Source: Limisphaera sp. (GTDB lineage Bacteria > Verrucomicrobiota > Verrucomicrobiia > Limisphaerales > Limisphaeraceae). From it: a stretch of 64,000 nt of DNA. Of this stretch, positions 27,623-37,963 are shown one piece after another. The notes beneath the pieces were generated by a model. That model did no database searches. It was given only the letters and a program-made list of their open reading frames with translations, and was not told the DNA's origin. Where the stretch lies: positions 248,001 to 312,000 of the forward strand of contig JANWVC010000007.1 of NCBI GenBank assembly GCA_025057755.1, given 5' to 3'. The position numbers and the translations under genes were made by a program. Position 1 is the first letter of the stretch. Each line of letters opens with the position of its first letter.

Positions 27623-30600
27623 TTACGAGCAACCAAGACTTTCGCCGCAGTTGAGGCACTTGTAACAAGCGCCGTTGCGAACGGTGACGTGACCGCAATT
27701 CGGACAGGTGGGCGCGTCGAGTTGGAAGTGTGCGACCGTTTCGCTCAAAGACCGGGTGGGGCCGGAACTTGCGACAAGAGCGGTGGCATGAGAAGCCGGC
27801 CGGGATGCCTCTTCGCTATCGCTGTCATCTTCCGTGCGCGGCAGCTCGGGGACGGGCCGGTTCACCCGTTTTTTCAGTTCCTCCATCAGCCCCGGGAAGG
27901 ACAGTTCCGGCTGCTGAGCAGCCGCCTGCTGCTCGCGGTAACCGGGCAGGAACTCCAACGCCATCCATCGAAATACATAATCCGTAATGGAAGAGGCATT
28001 CCGGATGAGCGGGTTTTTCGTGAATCCGCTGGGCTCGAAGCGCTGGTGCGCAAATTTCTTTACCAGGGCTTCCAGAGGCACGCCGTATTGCAAGGCCAGA
28101 CTCGTGAGCGTGCCAATGGCGTCCATCAAGCCGCCGATGGTTGAGCCTTCCTTGGCCATGGTGATAAACAATTCCCCTGGCGTCCCATCCTCGAACAGTC
28201 CCACCGTGAGGTAACCCTCGTGACCGGCGATGTCAAACTTGTGAGTAATTGCCTTGCGCGTTTCTGGCAGCCGGCGTCGGATGGGCTGCCCCACCTTCTG
28301 ACGCAGTTGCTGCACTTCTGCCTCTAGTTCGCGGATGCGTTGCTGCAATGCCTCAGTCTTGGCCTCGGTCGCGCGGGAACCGTCCTCGGCTTTGCGCGTG
28401 CTGAGGGGCTGGGATCGCTTGGAGCCGTCGCGATAAATGGCCACACACTTCAGTCCCAGCTTCCATGCCTGCACGTAGGCGTCCCGAATCTCTTCGATGG
28501 TGCTGTCGTGGGGCATGTTGACGGTTTTAGAAATGGCGCCACTGATGAACGGTTGGGTCGCAGCCATCATTTTCAAATGCGCCATGTAATGGATGGCGCG
28601 CCGGCCGCGCGCCGGTTTAAATGCGCAGTCGAAGACCGGCAGATGTTCGGGTTTCAACCCGCTGCGGATGAGCTGGCCGTTTTCTTCGACGTCCTCAATG
28701 GTGTCATATTGATCGATGTGCGCCACGATGCGATCAATCTCGGCCGGGCTGTAACCGAGTCGCCGCAAGGCTTCCGGCACGGTGCGGTTGACGATCTTCA
28801 ATAGTCCGCCACCGGCGAGGAGCTTGTACTTGACCAGGGCGATGTCGGGCTCGATGCCTGTGGTGTCGCAGTCCATCATGAAGGAGATGGTGCCGGTGGG
28901 GGCCAGCACAGTGACTTGGGCATTGCGATAGCCGAAACACCGGCCCAGTTGCAAGGCGCGATCCCAGCAGGCGCGAGCCGCTTCCTTCAAGGGGGCGAAT
29001 TCTGTGCTGGGTTGGATCTGCTCGACCGCCTCGCGATGGAGTTGGATAACTTCGAACATGGATTCCACATTGTCAGGTTTGAGCGGCTTGGGCACGTGGG
29101 CACATCGTGCGTCATGCAGTCCGGGAAATGGCCCAAGGGCCTCGGCGAGTCGGGCCGACTGTTCGTAGGCCGTGCCCGTCATGATGGCCGTAATGGCGCC
29201 TGCCAGGGCTCTGGCTTCGTCCGAGTCGTACGGTAGCCCGTAGCTCATGATGAGGGAGCCCAGGTTGGCATAACCCAGTCCCAGCGTTCGGAAGATGTGG
29301 GAATTTTCTGCAATGGCCTTGGTGGGGTAGCTGGCGTTGTCCACAATGATGTCCTGAGCCGTGATAAACACGCGCACTGCGGCCTGGAATCGTTCTACGT
29401 CGAAGGATCCGTCGGACCGCTTGAACTTCATGAGATTGAGGGACGCCAAATTGCAGGCGGTGTTGTTGATGAACACATATTCTGAGCATGGATTGGTGGA
29501 ATAGATGGGCTCGGTCCCCTTGCACGTGTGCCATTTCTGAATGGCGCCGTCGAATTGCAGGCCCGGATCGCCGCAAATCCAAGTGCCCTCGGCGATTTTC
29601 CACAGCAGCTTTGCGGCGTCCTTTTTCTCCAAGGGTTGGCCTGTGGTCACCGCCCGCGTCCACCACTCGCGCCCGGCCAGGGCCGCCTCCATGAAGGCAT
29701 CGGTGGCCCGGACCGAAAGGTTTTCATTTTGATACATGACGCTGCCATAGGCCTCGCCGTTGTAACTGCCGTCATACCCTTGCTCAATCAGCGCCCATGC
29801 TTTCTTTTCCTCCTTGGCCTTAGCTTCAATGAACTCTTCGATGTCGCCGTGCCAGTCGTATAATGTGTTCATCTTGGCAGCCCGGCGAGTTTTGCCGCCG
29901 CTTTTAACCACATTGGCGACCTGGTCGTACACTTTGAGGAAGCTCAGGGGACCACTGGGCCGCCCGCCGCCGCTGAGTTTTTCCTTGCTGGATCGAATGG
30001 GGGACAAGTCGGTGCCTGTGCCCGAGCCAAACTTGAAGAGCATTGCTTCGGAGTAGGCCAGGCGCATGATCGATTCCATGTTGTCTTCCACCGACTGAAT
30101 GAAGCAGGCGCTGCATTGGGGGTATTCGTACTGGGTCCGGGCCCGCTCGGCCTGGCCGGTGCGGGGATTGTAATACCAATTGCCCGGGGCAGATTTTGTC
30201 CCGATCCCATACTGATGGTACAGCCCGACGTTGAACCAGACGGGCGAGTTGAACGCGCCATATTGGTTGAGACATAACCACACCAGTTCGTCGTAGAAAA
30301 CCTCGCCGTCTTCGGCAGTGAAATATCCGTCTTTGATTCCCCAGTCTGCAATCGTTCGACACACGCGGTGGATGAGTTGTCGAACCGAAGTTTCCCGTTC
30401 CGACGTGCCCATCTCGCCGTAAAAGTACTTTGACACCACCACCTTGGTCGCCAGATGCGACCAGCTTTTGGGCACCTCCACGTTTTCCTGTTTGAAGATG
30501 ACCTTGCCCGAATCGTCGGTGATCTCGGCCGTGCGGTGTTCCCACTCAATCTGGTCAAATGGTTTGACCAAGGGATCACTGAAAACGCGGGGCCAGCGCA

Positions 30601-30715
30601 TCGGTTGCCGAAGCGGTGACTCCGGACCGGTCAGACCTTCCGAACCGGTGGAAGGATCTGCCAGAGGCCGATGCAGCCGCGCCGTGACCTGCTTCGCTGT
30701 GGGTGCTTCGATCAT
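27623..30715 (-). CDS. nrdJ: Adenosylcobalamin-dependent (class II) ribonucleotide reductase
   Basis: Makes deoxyribonucleotides with B12 as radical source and needs no oxygen. The 1030-residue protein shows the barrel motifs NSPVWFNVG, FGSGTGTDLSPIRSSKEKLSGGG, NPCSEYVF and the active-site segment PTGTISFMMDCDTTGIEPD. The C-terminal part has a TSCPD-type domain and ends in a four-cysteine zinc-like motif (CPNCGHV and CLNCGES). No class I nrdA/nrdB is in the window. The upstream region carries two palindromic NrdR-like boxes but no cobalamin riboswitch. tmk lies upstream on the same strand, so two DNA-precursor genes are neighbours. Confidence 0.97.
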   Translation of the reverse strand: MIEAPTAKQVTARLHRPLADPSTGSEGLTGPESPLRQPMRWPRVFSDPLVKPFDQIEWEHRTAEITDDSGKVIFKQENVEVPKSWSHLATKVVVSKYFYGEMGTSERETSVRQLIHRVCRTIADWGIKDGYFTAEDGEVFYDELVWLCLNQYGAFNSPVWFNVGLYHQYGIGTKSAPGNWYYNPRTGQAERARTQYEYPQCSACFIQSVEDNMESIMRLAYSEAMLFKFGSGTGTDLSPIRSSKEKLSGGGRPSGPLSFLKVYDQVANVVKSGGKTRRAAKMNTLYDWHGDIEEFIEAKAKEEKKAWALIEQGYDGSYNGEAYGSVMYQNENLSVRATDAFMEAALAGREWWTRAVTTGQPLEKKDAAKLLWKIAEGTWICGDPGLQFDGAIQKWHTCKGTEPIYSTNPCSEYVFINNTACNLASLNLMKFKRSDGSFDVERFQAAVRVFITAQDIIVDNASYPTKAIAENSHIFRTLGLGYANLGSLIMSYGLPYDSDEARALAGAITAIMTGTAYEQSARLAEALGPFPGLHDARCAHVPKPLKPDNVESMFEVIQLHREAVEQIQPSTEFAPLKEAARACWDRALQLGRCFGYRNAQVTVLAPTGTISFMMDCDTTGIEPDIALVKYKLLAGGGLLKIVNRTVPEALRRLGYSPAEIDRIVAHIDQYDTIEDVEENGQLIRSGLKPEHLPVFDCAFKPARGRRAIHYMAHLKMMAATQPFISGAISKTVNMPHDSTIEEIRDAYVQAWKLGLKCVAIYRDGSKRSQPLSTRKAEDGSRATEAKTEALQQRIRELEAEVQQLRQKVGQPIRRRLPETRKAITHKFDIAGHEGYLTVGLFEDGTPGELFITMAKEGSTIGGLMDAIGTLTSLALQYGVPLEALVKKFAHQRFEPSGFTKNPLIRNASSITDYVFRWMALEFLPGYREQQAAAQQPELSFPGLMEELKKRVNRPVPELPRTEDDSDSEEASRPASHATALVASSGPTRSLSETVAHFQLDAPTCPNCGHVTVRNGACYKCLNCGESLGCS

Positions 30716-30865
30716 GTTTCTCAGGTTAGGTTGTTTGTGTTTGCCTCCCCCGTTGGAGCCAGACCCCGAGGCAACGCAGTGCCTATCGGATTGGCCCCCG
30801 GGGAATGTTGTAAAGCTTTTTCAAATATGGACTCGGCCTTCCACACCGCTTGGGGAGGTCGAATT

Positions 30866-30913
30866 GCCCAACCGGTTGGGCAACGCACCTACGATAGACC
30901 CAATATATGGGGT
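30866..30913 (-). promoter_or_regulatory. Paired NrdR-like boxes upstream of nrdJ
   Basis: Within the 351-base gap 30716-31066 between nrdJ and tmk lie two related palindromes. Box 1 (30898-30913) reads ACCCAATATATGGGGT and matches the published NrdR consensus acaCwAtATaTwGtgt at 13 of 16 positions. Box 2 (30866-30881) has the core CCCAACCGGTTGGG inside a perfect 20-bp palindrome (30864-30883). Both share CCCAA-N4-T-K-GGG, and the 16-base boxes are 16 bases apart (centre to centre 32 bp). That spacing is typical of paired NrdR sites. Inference, not proven. Nothing else was recognised in the gap. Confidence 0.65.
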
Positions 30914-31066
30914 TGCAAGGGGAAAAATCGCTTTTGTTACACTTGTGAAAAAATCCATTATTATCGTTAACGTTTCCTGGGGTTTACGCCGGGGAAGCAG
31001 ATGTGACTTGCTGTGGTTTGGGTTTCGACAAGCGGATGACTGGCCGATGGCGGCTCTGGAAAGGGT

Positions 31067-31717
31067 TTAGGTGGCTTTCAACGCCACTAAGGGGGCGACT
31101 TCGCGCCAAATGGCGGCGCGGACTTGTTCGACCGAACCTGTGGCATCGATGACTCGAACACGTTGGGGTTCTGCGGCGGCGATGGCGCGGTAGCCGCGGG
31201 CCACACGTTCAAAGAAAGCCGCGTCAGCTTCCTCGATTCGGTCTCGCAAGAAGGGTAGGGTGGCCTGGCGGGAACGCAAACGCTCCCGGCTGACTCCCGG
31301 TGGCACATCCAATAGAAGGGTCAAATCCGGTTTTGTGTCACCGACGGCGATTTGGATGACCTGACGCACGATTTCCAAATCCAATCCCCGGCCATAACCT
31401 TGATACGCGATGGTGGAGTCCGCAAAACGGTCGCACAAGACGATTTCGCCGGCGGCCAGGGCGGGACGGATCACCTCACGCACGAGTTGGGCTCGGCTGG
31501 CGTTCATGAGCAGGAGCTCAGTTTCCCATGCCATCGCCTGATTTTGTTGGCTGTGCTTGAGGGTGTGTCGGATTTCTTCGCCGATAGGTGTGCCGCCCGG
31601 TTCGCGCACGACGCGCACGCGCCGACCCCAATCCCGCAGGCTTTCAGCCAGCAGGGCGACCTGTGTAGTTTTGCCGCTGCCTTCGGTGCCTTCGAAGCTG
31701 ATAAACAATCCTTTCAC
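31067..31717 (-). CDS. tmk: Thymidylate kinase
   Basis: Phosphorylates dTMP to dTDP for DNA synthesis. The 216-residue protein has the P-loop FEGTEGSGKTT (about 8-18), the REPGGTPIGE motif, the DRFADSTIAYQGYGRGLD segment and a LID-like Arg-rich region. ATG 31717 follows the cysS stop by about 85 bases. It is upstream of nrdJ on the same strand with a 351-base gap that carries its own operators, so separate transcription is likely. Confidence 0.95.
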   Translation of the reverse strand: MKGLFISFEGTEGSGKTTQVALLAESLRDWGRRVRVVREPGGTPIGEEIRHTLKHSQQNQAMAWETELLLMNASRAQLVREVIRPALAAGEIVLCDRFADSTIAYQGYGRGLDLEIVRQVIQIAVGDTKPDLTLLLDVPPGVSRERLRSRQATLPFLRDRIEEADAAFFERVARGYRAIAAAEPQRVRVIDATGSVEQVRAAIWREVAPLVALKAT

Positions 31718-31803
31718 GGCTGGCGCTGATTTGGGTTTCTGGGCGGGGCCCGGTGGTCGCGGGGTCCGTTATTGAGGCGAAATCACGACTGTTTTCTGGG
31801 GCT

Positions 31804-33264
31804 TTAAGTTTGGAGGCTTGAGGGCGAAAGCGGCTTCAGCCTGGGCCCGGCCGGGGTGTCCTCGACCAGCCAACCGGCTGCCCGGATTTGTTCCCGTAGC
31901 GCATCTGCACGGGCAAAATCCTGAGTCTTTCGAGCAACCTGGCGTTCTTGCGCCAGTCGCAAAATCTCCTCGGGTGGAGTGAGCTCGGCCCTTTCGCCTA
32001 CGCCGAGGACAGCGTCCACTTGATCCCATTGCTGAAGCATGGCCGAAGCGGTGGCCGGGCTCATGGTGCCGGCTGCCAACCGGCGGTTCAGTTCGCGTAC
32101 CCAGTCGAACACTGCGGCCCATGCGGCTGAGATATTCAAATCCTCCTCCATAGCCCGTGTGAAGGGTTGGACCAGGTCCGGACCGGGTTCTGTCGGAGGC
32201 ACAGGTCGAGAGCAAGCCTCGTGGCTGGGGCGATTAGCGATCTCACGCAGGCGGCTCAGACACTCGTCGAGTCGGGTCAGCGCCTGTCGCGCAGCGTGCA
32301 GGCCGTCCATCGTGAAGTTCAAGGTTTCTCGATAGTGACCGGATAACAGCGTAAAGCGGACTTCCCGACCGCTGAAGCCGCGTGCCAGCAGGTCTCGCAA
32401 CGTGTAAAAGTTTCCCAACGACTTGCTCATCTTACGGCCTTCAACCAATAAGAACGCGCCGTGAACCCAGTACTTGACGAAGCGACGGCCGGGGGGTTGC
32501 AAGCCAGCGCCCTCGCTTTGAGCGATCTCGTCCTCGTGGTGCGGGAAAATCAGGTCCTCGCCTCCCAAGTGCAGGTCGAAGCTGGGGCCAAGCCATTTCA
32601 TGCTCATGGCCGAACATTCGATGTGCCAACCGGGCCGACCTTCACCCCAGGGACTGGGCCAGAAGACAGGGCCGTCATCTGGACAACGCGCTTTCCAAAG
32701 CGCGAAATCTGCGGGTGTTTCCTTGGCATATTCGTCCGATCGCACCCGCTCGCCCACGCGGAGGTGGTCCAACTGGATGCGGGCCAGTTGGCCATAACGA
32801 CCGCCAGCGGCCTGGTATTTTTCGATGCTGAAATACACCGACCCATCCGGAGCCTGATAGGCAATGCCTCGTTCCATCAGTCGTTGGATGAGGGCAATGA
32901 TCTCGGGGATATGCTCCGTGGCACGGGGCGTGTGATGCGGACGCAGACAGCGAAGGGTGGCGAAATCTTCGAAGAAGGCGGCTTCATACCGGGCTGTATA
33001 ATCCCTGAGCGGCAGGCCTGTCTCCTGCACGCGCCGAATGATTTTGTCTTCCACGTCTGTTATGTTCATGACATGGCGCACGACGTAGCCTTGGAACTCT
33101 AAAAAGCGCCGCAACAGGTCTGCGAACACAAACGTGCGCCAGTTGCCGATGTGCGCGTAGTCATAGACCGTGGGGCCGCAACAATACATTTTTACCTCTC
33201 GTTTGTGCGAATCCCACGGTTCAAACTCCTCCAATTGCCGTGTCAACGTGTTGAACAGTTTCAT
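31804..33264 (-). CDS. cysS: Cysteinyl-tRNA synthetase
   Basis: Class I aminoacyl-tRNA synthetase, 486 residues. The catalytic HIGH-type motif reads AHIGN (38-41), the zinc ligand pattern starts with CCGPTVYDYAHIG (C29) and continues with WHIECSAMS and FPHHEDEIAQSE. The KMSKS loop reads KMSKSLGN. A C-terminal helical region follows. The frame is open 177 bases upstream, but that part is low-complexity and ATG 33264 begins the family-typical MKLFNTLTRQLEEFEP. No T-box leader was recognised upstream. Confidence 0.96.
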   Translation of the reverse strand: MKLFNTLTRQLEEFEPWDSHKREVKMYCCGPTVYDYAHIGNWRTFVFADLLRRFLEFQGYVVRHVMNITDVEDKIIRRVQETGLPLRDYTARYEAAFFEDFATLRCLRPHHTPRATEHIPEIIALIQRLMERGIAYQAPDGSVYFSIEKYQAAGGRYGQLARIQLDHLRVGERVRSDEYAKETPADFALWKARCPDDGPVFWPSPWGEGRPGWHIECSAMSMKWLGPSFDLHLGGEDLIFPHHEDEIAQSEGAGLQPPGRRFVKYWVHGAFLLVEGRKMSKSLGNFYTLRDLLARGFSGREVRFTLLSGHYRETLNFTMDGLHAARQALTRLDECLSRLREIANRPSHEACSRPVPPTEPGPDLVQPFTRAMEEDLNISAAWAAVFDWVRELNRRLAAGTMSPATASAMLQQWDQVDAVLGVGERAELTPPEEILRLAQERQVARKTQDFARADALREQIRAAGWLVEDTPAGPRLKPLSPSSLQT

Positions 33265-34850
33265 GCGTCCCGACGCGGGCGCAGAGTATGCAACAGCCTT
33301 CCAAGCGGCAAAGTCCAAATGCCAGTGTTGCCACCGTGGCGGAAACGCCAACGCACGAGTTGGGCGCCACCCGTCAACGGCCTGGGGCTGGCTGTGTGAC
33401 CGCCAGCAACAGTCCTTGCACTTTACCACAAAAGATGCCAAGCCGCAGAGTGCAAAGACTGGCTCATCAGGCGGTTCGGCTCGCGCGAGGGGCAGGTTGA
33501 CTTTGGTGAGGCCAGCGCAACGTCAAAATCCTGCGTCACTTTGCCTCAGACGTGAGTCCAGCATTCAACATGCAGTGGCTCAAGGGGGTCGCGGGGGGAT
33601 GGGAAGGGCGAATGCATCATCCTGCGCAGGAGGGTTGCGAAGTTGTGGCTATTCTGGTGCGTCAGCAGGCATCGGCAAGGGCAGCGATCGGCGTTGTCAC
33701 AGTTCATTTCCTCGACGGCCGGGTCGGCTCATCAATCCCGTCGGTCGATTCCTGAACGCGGACAAGCGGAGCCGCGCCCTGATCTTTACGGAGATCCTGT
33801 TGCAGATCGCCTGAAGGTGGGTCAGTGGGCAAACCTGACGTTAGGACTCCATGTAGGCCTGTGATGCTTCTGGTTGAGAGGGCTTCCTGAGGCCGCCCCG
33901 GGGTACTTGGGACCGCGGTACCAGCCCTGGTTGGAAGCGCATTGGACGCGTTTTTGCGACCGGCTGTGCCTGAGGCAGTCACCGTGCTCCCGTCCTTCAA
34001 GGCAAATTCCCGCCTTTGCGGTGGCCAAGCGACGGTCACCTGAGCATCTAAACGGGTCAGTATTGGCGTGGGCTTGGGGAGGCCCTTGGATGCGTTTCAC
34101 GCGACGACTCAGTTTGACAGGTGCGATTACCAACCGAGTCTGTAGATGAATGTGTCACCCGGAGCCAAGGGGCCACCAGCGTAACTACGCCGCGGTAGAT
34201 GGTCACGAGTTGTTTGGTGGCCGGGCTCTGCTGTCGATGGGTTACCGTCGAGCGCATGGCATCTGGCCCGAGTTTGTTGCCATGCCACCGTGGGGATCGG
34301 ACAGAGCAGGCGAATCCGGGCGTGGGTTGCGCCATGATCAGGGCCCCTCTCCAGCCGTGGTCCTGCGATCTTGCCTCCTGTGGCTGTTCGTGTTTTTACC
34401 AGGATGAGACCTTCGCATGGCTTATTGGACTTTCATTTTGCAAGGGGTGCCCAGGGGGAGACTACAAGGCCCGGCGATTACAAATGGTGTTGGGATCTCA
34501 GATATACGAATCAGCGCGGGGTCTCAATTCAATCGAGCTGGGCTTTTCTTCTTGAGCTGCCTGGCTGGTGGGTTCGGTGGATGCTCTCAAAGCGCAAGGT
34601 GGCTGGGATGCACATTTTTCAATCCATCATGCAAAAGCTCGGGGCCGCGATCGGGCCGGTTGCTTGGTAGAATCGTTGGCAAATCACCAATGAGCACGAT
34701 GGGAGCTGGATGCGGCACAAGGCTCGTCTTCTCGGAAGTTAGGGGTCAGATGGGCCTCCCGTCCAGCCGCGGTTGCGTTCCCCGCGTCTGGGTGGGCACT
34801 GGGGGAAAGTTGCGCTCCCTGCTGAATCGAAACCCCGTTGCGAAGCTGCC
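33265..34850. other. 1.6-kb gene-poor region
   Basis: Several overlapping frames on both strands cover this stretch (for example 33170-33814, 34199-34555 and 34417-34854), but none has a recognisable domain. They conflict with one another, so none is called. No terminator, repeat family or RNA fold was identified. It may hold degraded coding sequence or an unknown RNA. Confidence 0.5.
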
Positions 34851-37805
34851 ATGAAAGTATCGGTTTGTGCGACCCAATTAAACGCCGGGCGACCTCTGTA
34901 TCGTGGTCCGGTTTGGCTGGTGGTTGCAACTCTGGCGATGGTAAGCGAGTGGCAGGCAGCCGCAGCGAAGATCGCCTATATTCACGACGGTCAGAACAAA
35001 CGGGATACGCTCAAACTCATCCGCATCCTACGCGCGCAAGGTCATGATGTGACCGTAATTCCCACCCCGCCGGCAGCCAATGTATTAACAGCTGAACAGT
35101 TTGCCGCACAGGGTTATCAACTCTTGATCGCTGATGAAAACATCAGTTCCGGCAATGTGGGCAACAAATTTAGAAATTCACCCATTCCGGTGATCACGTG
35201 GGAAGGTTTTTTGTACAGCGGGGATCGAAGTGCTTTCAACGCGGATTCAGGATTGGTGGGAGGCACTTACGGTTCGGCTGCCGAAGCGGCTGCCGTGAAC
35301 GGTGGGGCGGGAGCGGACTTCGGCCAAGTCGTCCGGGAAACGGCCATTCACGTTATCAACCCGTCTCATCCTTTGGCGGCGGGTCTGCCCTCTGGGTTGG
35401 TTCACGTGTTCGATCCCAATCATGTTTCTCCCGACCCCGGCGAAGGGAATGGTGTCATCACGTTTGTGGGACGGCGCACGTTGATCCCGGGCGCCGTGGG
35501 GGTGGCGACCGTGCCCGGCTTTCCCAATGGATACGCCATCATGGGCGTGGACGTTGGCGTGCGGAACGCCGACGGCACAACCAATCGTGCTCGTTGGGTA
35601 CATCTGCCCTGGAATGATACGGATCCAGCGGACCGGATGATGGTGGAACCGAGCTTTTTCCTCTTTGAAGCGGCTGTGGCCTGGGCTTTGGGTCTGCCTC
35701 AGCCAACGAAGATTTATAATCTATTGCCCGAGCCGGGTGGGTTCATGCCCACCAACACCCCCGTTACGTTTTCCGTGGACAAAACCAATGCTGCCGGAAG
35801 CCCGGTGGCCGTCTCGGGGATACGGCTCCGAATTAACGACGTGGATGTTACAAGTCAGGCCATCATCACAGACGGCGGGGCGCGCTGGCAGGTCACCTAC
35901 AACCAGCCCTTCGTAGCCAATCGAATGTACGTAATCGTGGCTTCGGCTACGGCTGCCGACGGCGGGTTCAGCGCCCGCCAGACCGAGATCGACACTTTTG
36001 ACCCAAACAATTTCAGTTTTGAGGCAGAGGATTTCAACTTTACCGATCCTTATCCCGGAGGCACGCCGGGCCAGTATTTTGATACCATTGCGCTGTGTGA
36101 CACGGTGGGCGGTGGCACGCCGAATTGTTACTACGACCGAGTTGGCACCCAGGGTGTGGACAAGAATGAAATCAACAATCGGGTGAGCGTATCCGTGCCT
36201 CAAACGAACGAGGTGTATCGGTTCGGTTCCCAAATCGCCGTGCGTGAGGAGTTTGTGGACACATTCATCACGTCGGATCCCGTGCGCCGCGCCAAGTATG
36301 TCGCGGCTGGCTTGCCTGATTATGAAGTACGGAATGTCGTGAGCGGCGAATGGTTGAATTACACGCGGACGTTCCCAACCGGCACCTATCATATTTATGC
36401 CCGAATGGCTTCGCCCAACGCGTTTACCGTGCAAATGGATTTTGTGGACAATGCTGCTTCCCCGGTCCAAAACTTAGTCAAGATTGGGCGTTTTGTAGGG
36501 GGGCCGACGGCCGGTTACACGATGGTACCGTTGACCGACGATGCTGGGGCAGCCCCATTGGTCGTCACTTTCGATGGCCGGCCCCGGACGATTCGCGTCA
36601 CAGCTCGTTCCGACGGTGTGGTCATGAATTTCTTCATGCTGGTGCCCACACGGGCGGTGATTAACGAGCCGCCCACGGTCGAGATCACCAGTCCGGTAGC
36701 GGGGACTTCGTTGTTTGAGGGGCAGGAAATCACGATTACCGCGCGCGTAAGTGATGATGGCGTGATAACCAATGTGCTGTTTTACGCCGGCCTCGCTGAG
36801 CCACTGAGCTTGATTGGATCCACCCGGCAGGCTCCTTATCAGGTTCGATATACACTGCCGCGTCTGGGCGGTGTGAACACGTATCTCCTACGGGTGGTAG
36901 CTACGGACAATGGCGGGTTATCTGGTCAGGCGCAAATCTCGGTGAGGGTCACGGATCCCACTTTGCGTTTTGTCTCCACGGCGGTGGGCCGCGGAGCTGA
37001 TGTCCAGCTCAACGAGTTTAACACTATCCCGCAAGATACAGCTTCGAACACTGCACAGCTCAACGCCCGGACTGCGTCCACCGTTAATGAGGTGATCGCG
37101 TTACGGTTCGACCTAAGCGGTTATCCGTTGGGCCGGCTGCAGGACGTGACGCTCAACCTTGTGAATTATCGCAACAATGGTCAGCGGGTTTTACATTTCT
37201 ATGGCGTCAAAGATGGCACCGTAGGATTGGATAACAATGGTTTCACCCCTGGCTTTACGGATAACACCTGGGATGAGGCATCGTCTCAGCTGCGTTACTC
37301 TACCATGCCTGGCCTGTATTATGACGGAACCCCGAGCCAAGGTTATGACACCAACAACATCGTGGACCTCGGAACGCTGACCATGCATGGCACCAAGGGA
37401 CAGCCGGAAGTGTTTGCATCGCAGGCTTTGACCGACTTTTTGAATCAGAGCCCGGACCCGTTGGTGACCATCCTCGTGGATGTGGACACGTTGAGTACCG
37501 GCCAGTCGCGCTTCGCCTCTAAGGAGGCCACTGCCCTGGATGGGGATACTCCGACCGGTGCGCCCGGTGAATTTGCACCTTATTTGCGTTTCCGCGTCGC
37601 GGCTGAGGCCCTCCGCATTACGGAATTCAACCTTGTAGGCAACCAACTTACCCTGCGCTGGGTTGGGGGCAGCGGACCGTTCGCTGTGCAACACAAAGAG
37701 CGTTTGGAGGACGCGTGGACACCGGTCCAAACTGGTATTACAGGATCCACGCTCAGTATCTCTATTTCCGGTCAGACCGGTTTCTACCGCGTGGTGGGTC
37801 AGTAA
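34851..37805 (+). CDS. Large secreted protein with CBM-like, Ig-like and DNRLRE-like domains
   Basis: A 984-residue secreted protein. After a signal peptide (cleavage probably near SEWQAAAA) comes a Rossmann-like region beginning KIAYIHDG, possibly ThuA-like. The middle has a CBM6-type carbohydrate-binding signature (FEAEDFNF, GEWLNYTRTFPTGTYHIYARMASP). An Ig-like module (PPTVEITSPVAG) follows, then a DNRLRE/CBM96-like module (VQLNEFN through LRFRV). The last ~50 residues form the short Verrucomicrobia-type C-terminal domain ending QTGFYRVVGQ. No enzyme is obvious. ATG 34851 is chosen over 34773 because it begins the signal peptide. A carbohydrate-binding role is an inference. Confidence 0.75.
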   Translation: MKVSVCATQLNAGRPLYRGPVWLVVATLAMVSEWQAAAAKIAYIHDGQNKRDTLKLIRILRAQGHDVTVIPTPPAANVLTAEQFAAQGYQLLIADENISSGNVGNKFRNSPIPVITWEGFLYSGDRSAFNADSGLVGGTYGSAAEAAAVNGGAGADFGQVVRETAIHVINPSHPLAAGLPSGLVHVFDPNHVSPDPGEGNGVITFVGRRTLIPGAVGVATVPGFPNGYAIMGVDVGVRNADGTTNRARWVHLPWNDTDPADRMMVEPSFFLFEAAVAWALGLPQPTKIYNLLPEPGGFMPTNTPVTFSVDKTNAAGSPVAVSGIRLRINDVDVTSQAIITDGGARWQVTYNQPFVANRMYVIVASATAADGGFSARQTEIDTFDPNNFSFEAEDFNFTDPYPGGTPGQYFDTIALCDTVGGGTPNCYYDRVGTQGVDKNEINNRVSVSVPQTNEVYRFGSQIAVREEFVDTFITSDPVRRAKYVAAGLPDYEVRNVVSGEWLNYTRTFPTGTYHIYARMASPNAFTVQMDFVDNAASPVQNLVKIGRFVGGPTAGYTMVPLTDDAGAAPLVVTFDGRPRTIRVTARSDGVVMNFFMLVPTRAVINEPPTVEITSPVAGTSLFEGQEITITARVSDDGVITNVLFYAGLAEPLSLIGSTRQAPYQVRYTLPRLGGVNTYLLRVVATDNGGLSGQAQISVRVTDPTLRFVSTAVGRGADVQLNEFNTIPQDTASNTAQLNARTASTVNEVIALRFDLSGYPLGRLQDVTLNLVNYRNNGQRVLHFYGVKDGTVGLDNNGFTPGFTDNTWDEASSQLRYSTMPGLYYDGTPSQGYDTNNIVDLGTLTMHGTKGQPEVFASQALTDFLNQSPDPLVTILVDVDTLSTGQSRFASKEATALDGDTPTGAPGEFAPYLRFRVAAEALRITEFNLVGNQLTLRWVGGSGPFAVQHKERLEDAWTPVQTGITGSTLSISISGQTGFYRVVGQ

Positions 37806-37963
37806 AAGATTCGTTGAGTCACACCCCAATTCCCCGGGCCATGTGGAGTCGGATTCTCGGCGCCTGTGTCCACGCCTTTTGCATCAGCTTTGCCCAGCTG
37901 AAAGCCGGCGGAGGCTTCATGAGTCGCGGGGTGTGTTGACCCTGTCGATTCTGGCGGGGTCGA

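Noticed and set aside
30716-31066. Possible cobalamin riboswitch upstream of nrdJ
   Set aside because: No B12 box or GCCACTG core on the minus strand; only the palindromic NrdR-like boxes are found.
33170-33814. 214-codon plus-strand frame
   Set aside because: It begins antisense inside cysS and continues into non-coding sequence; no family match.
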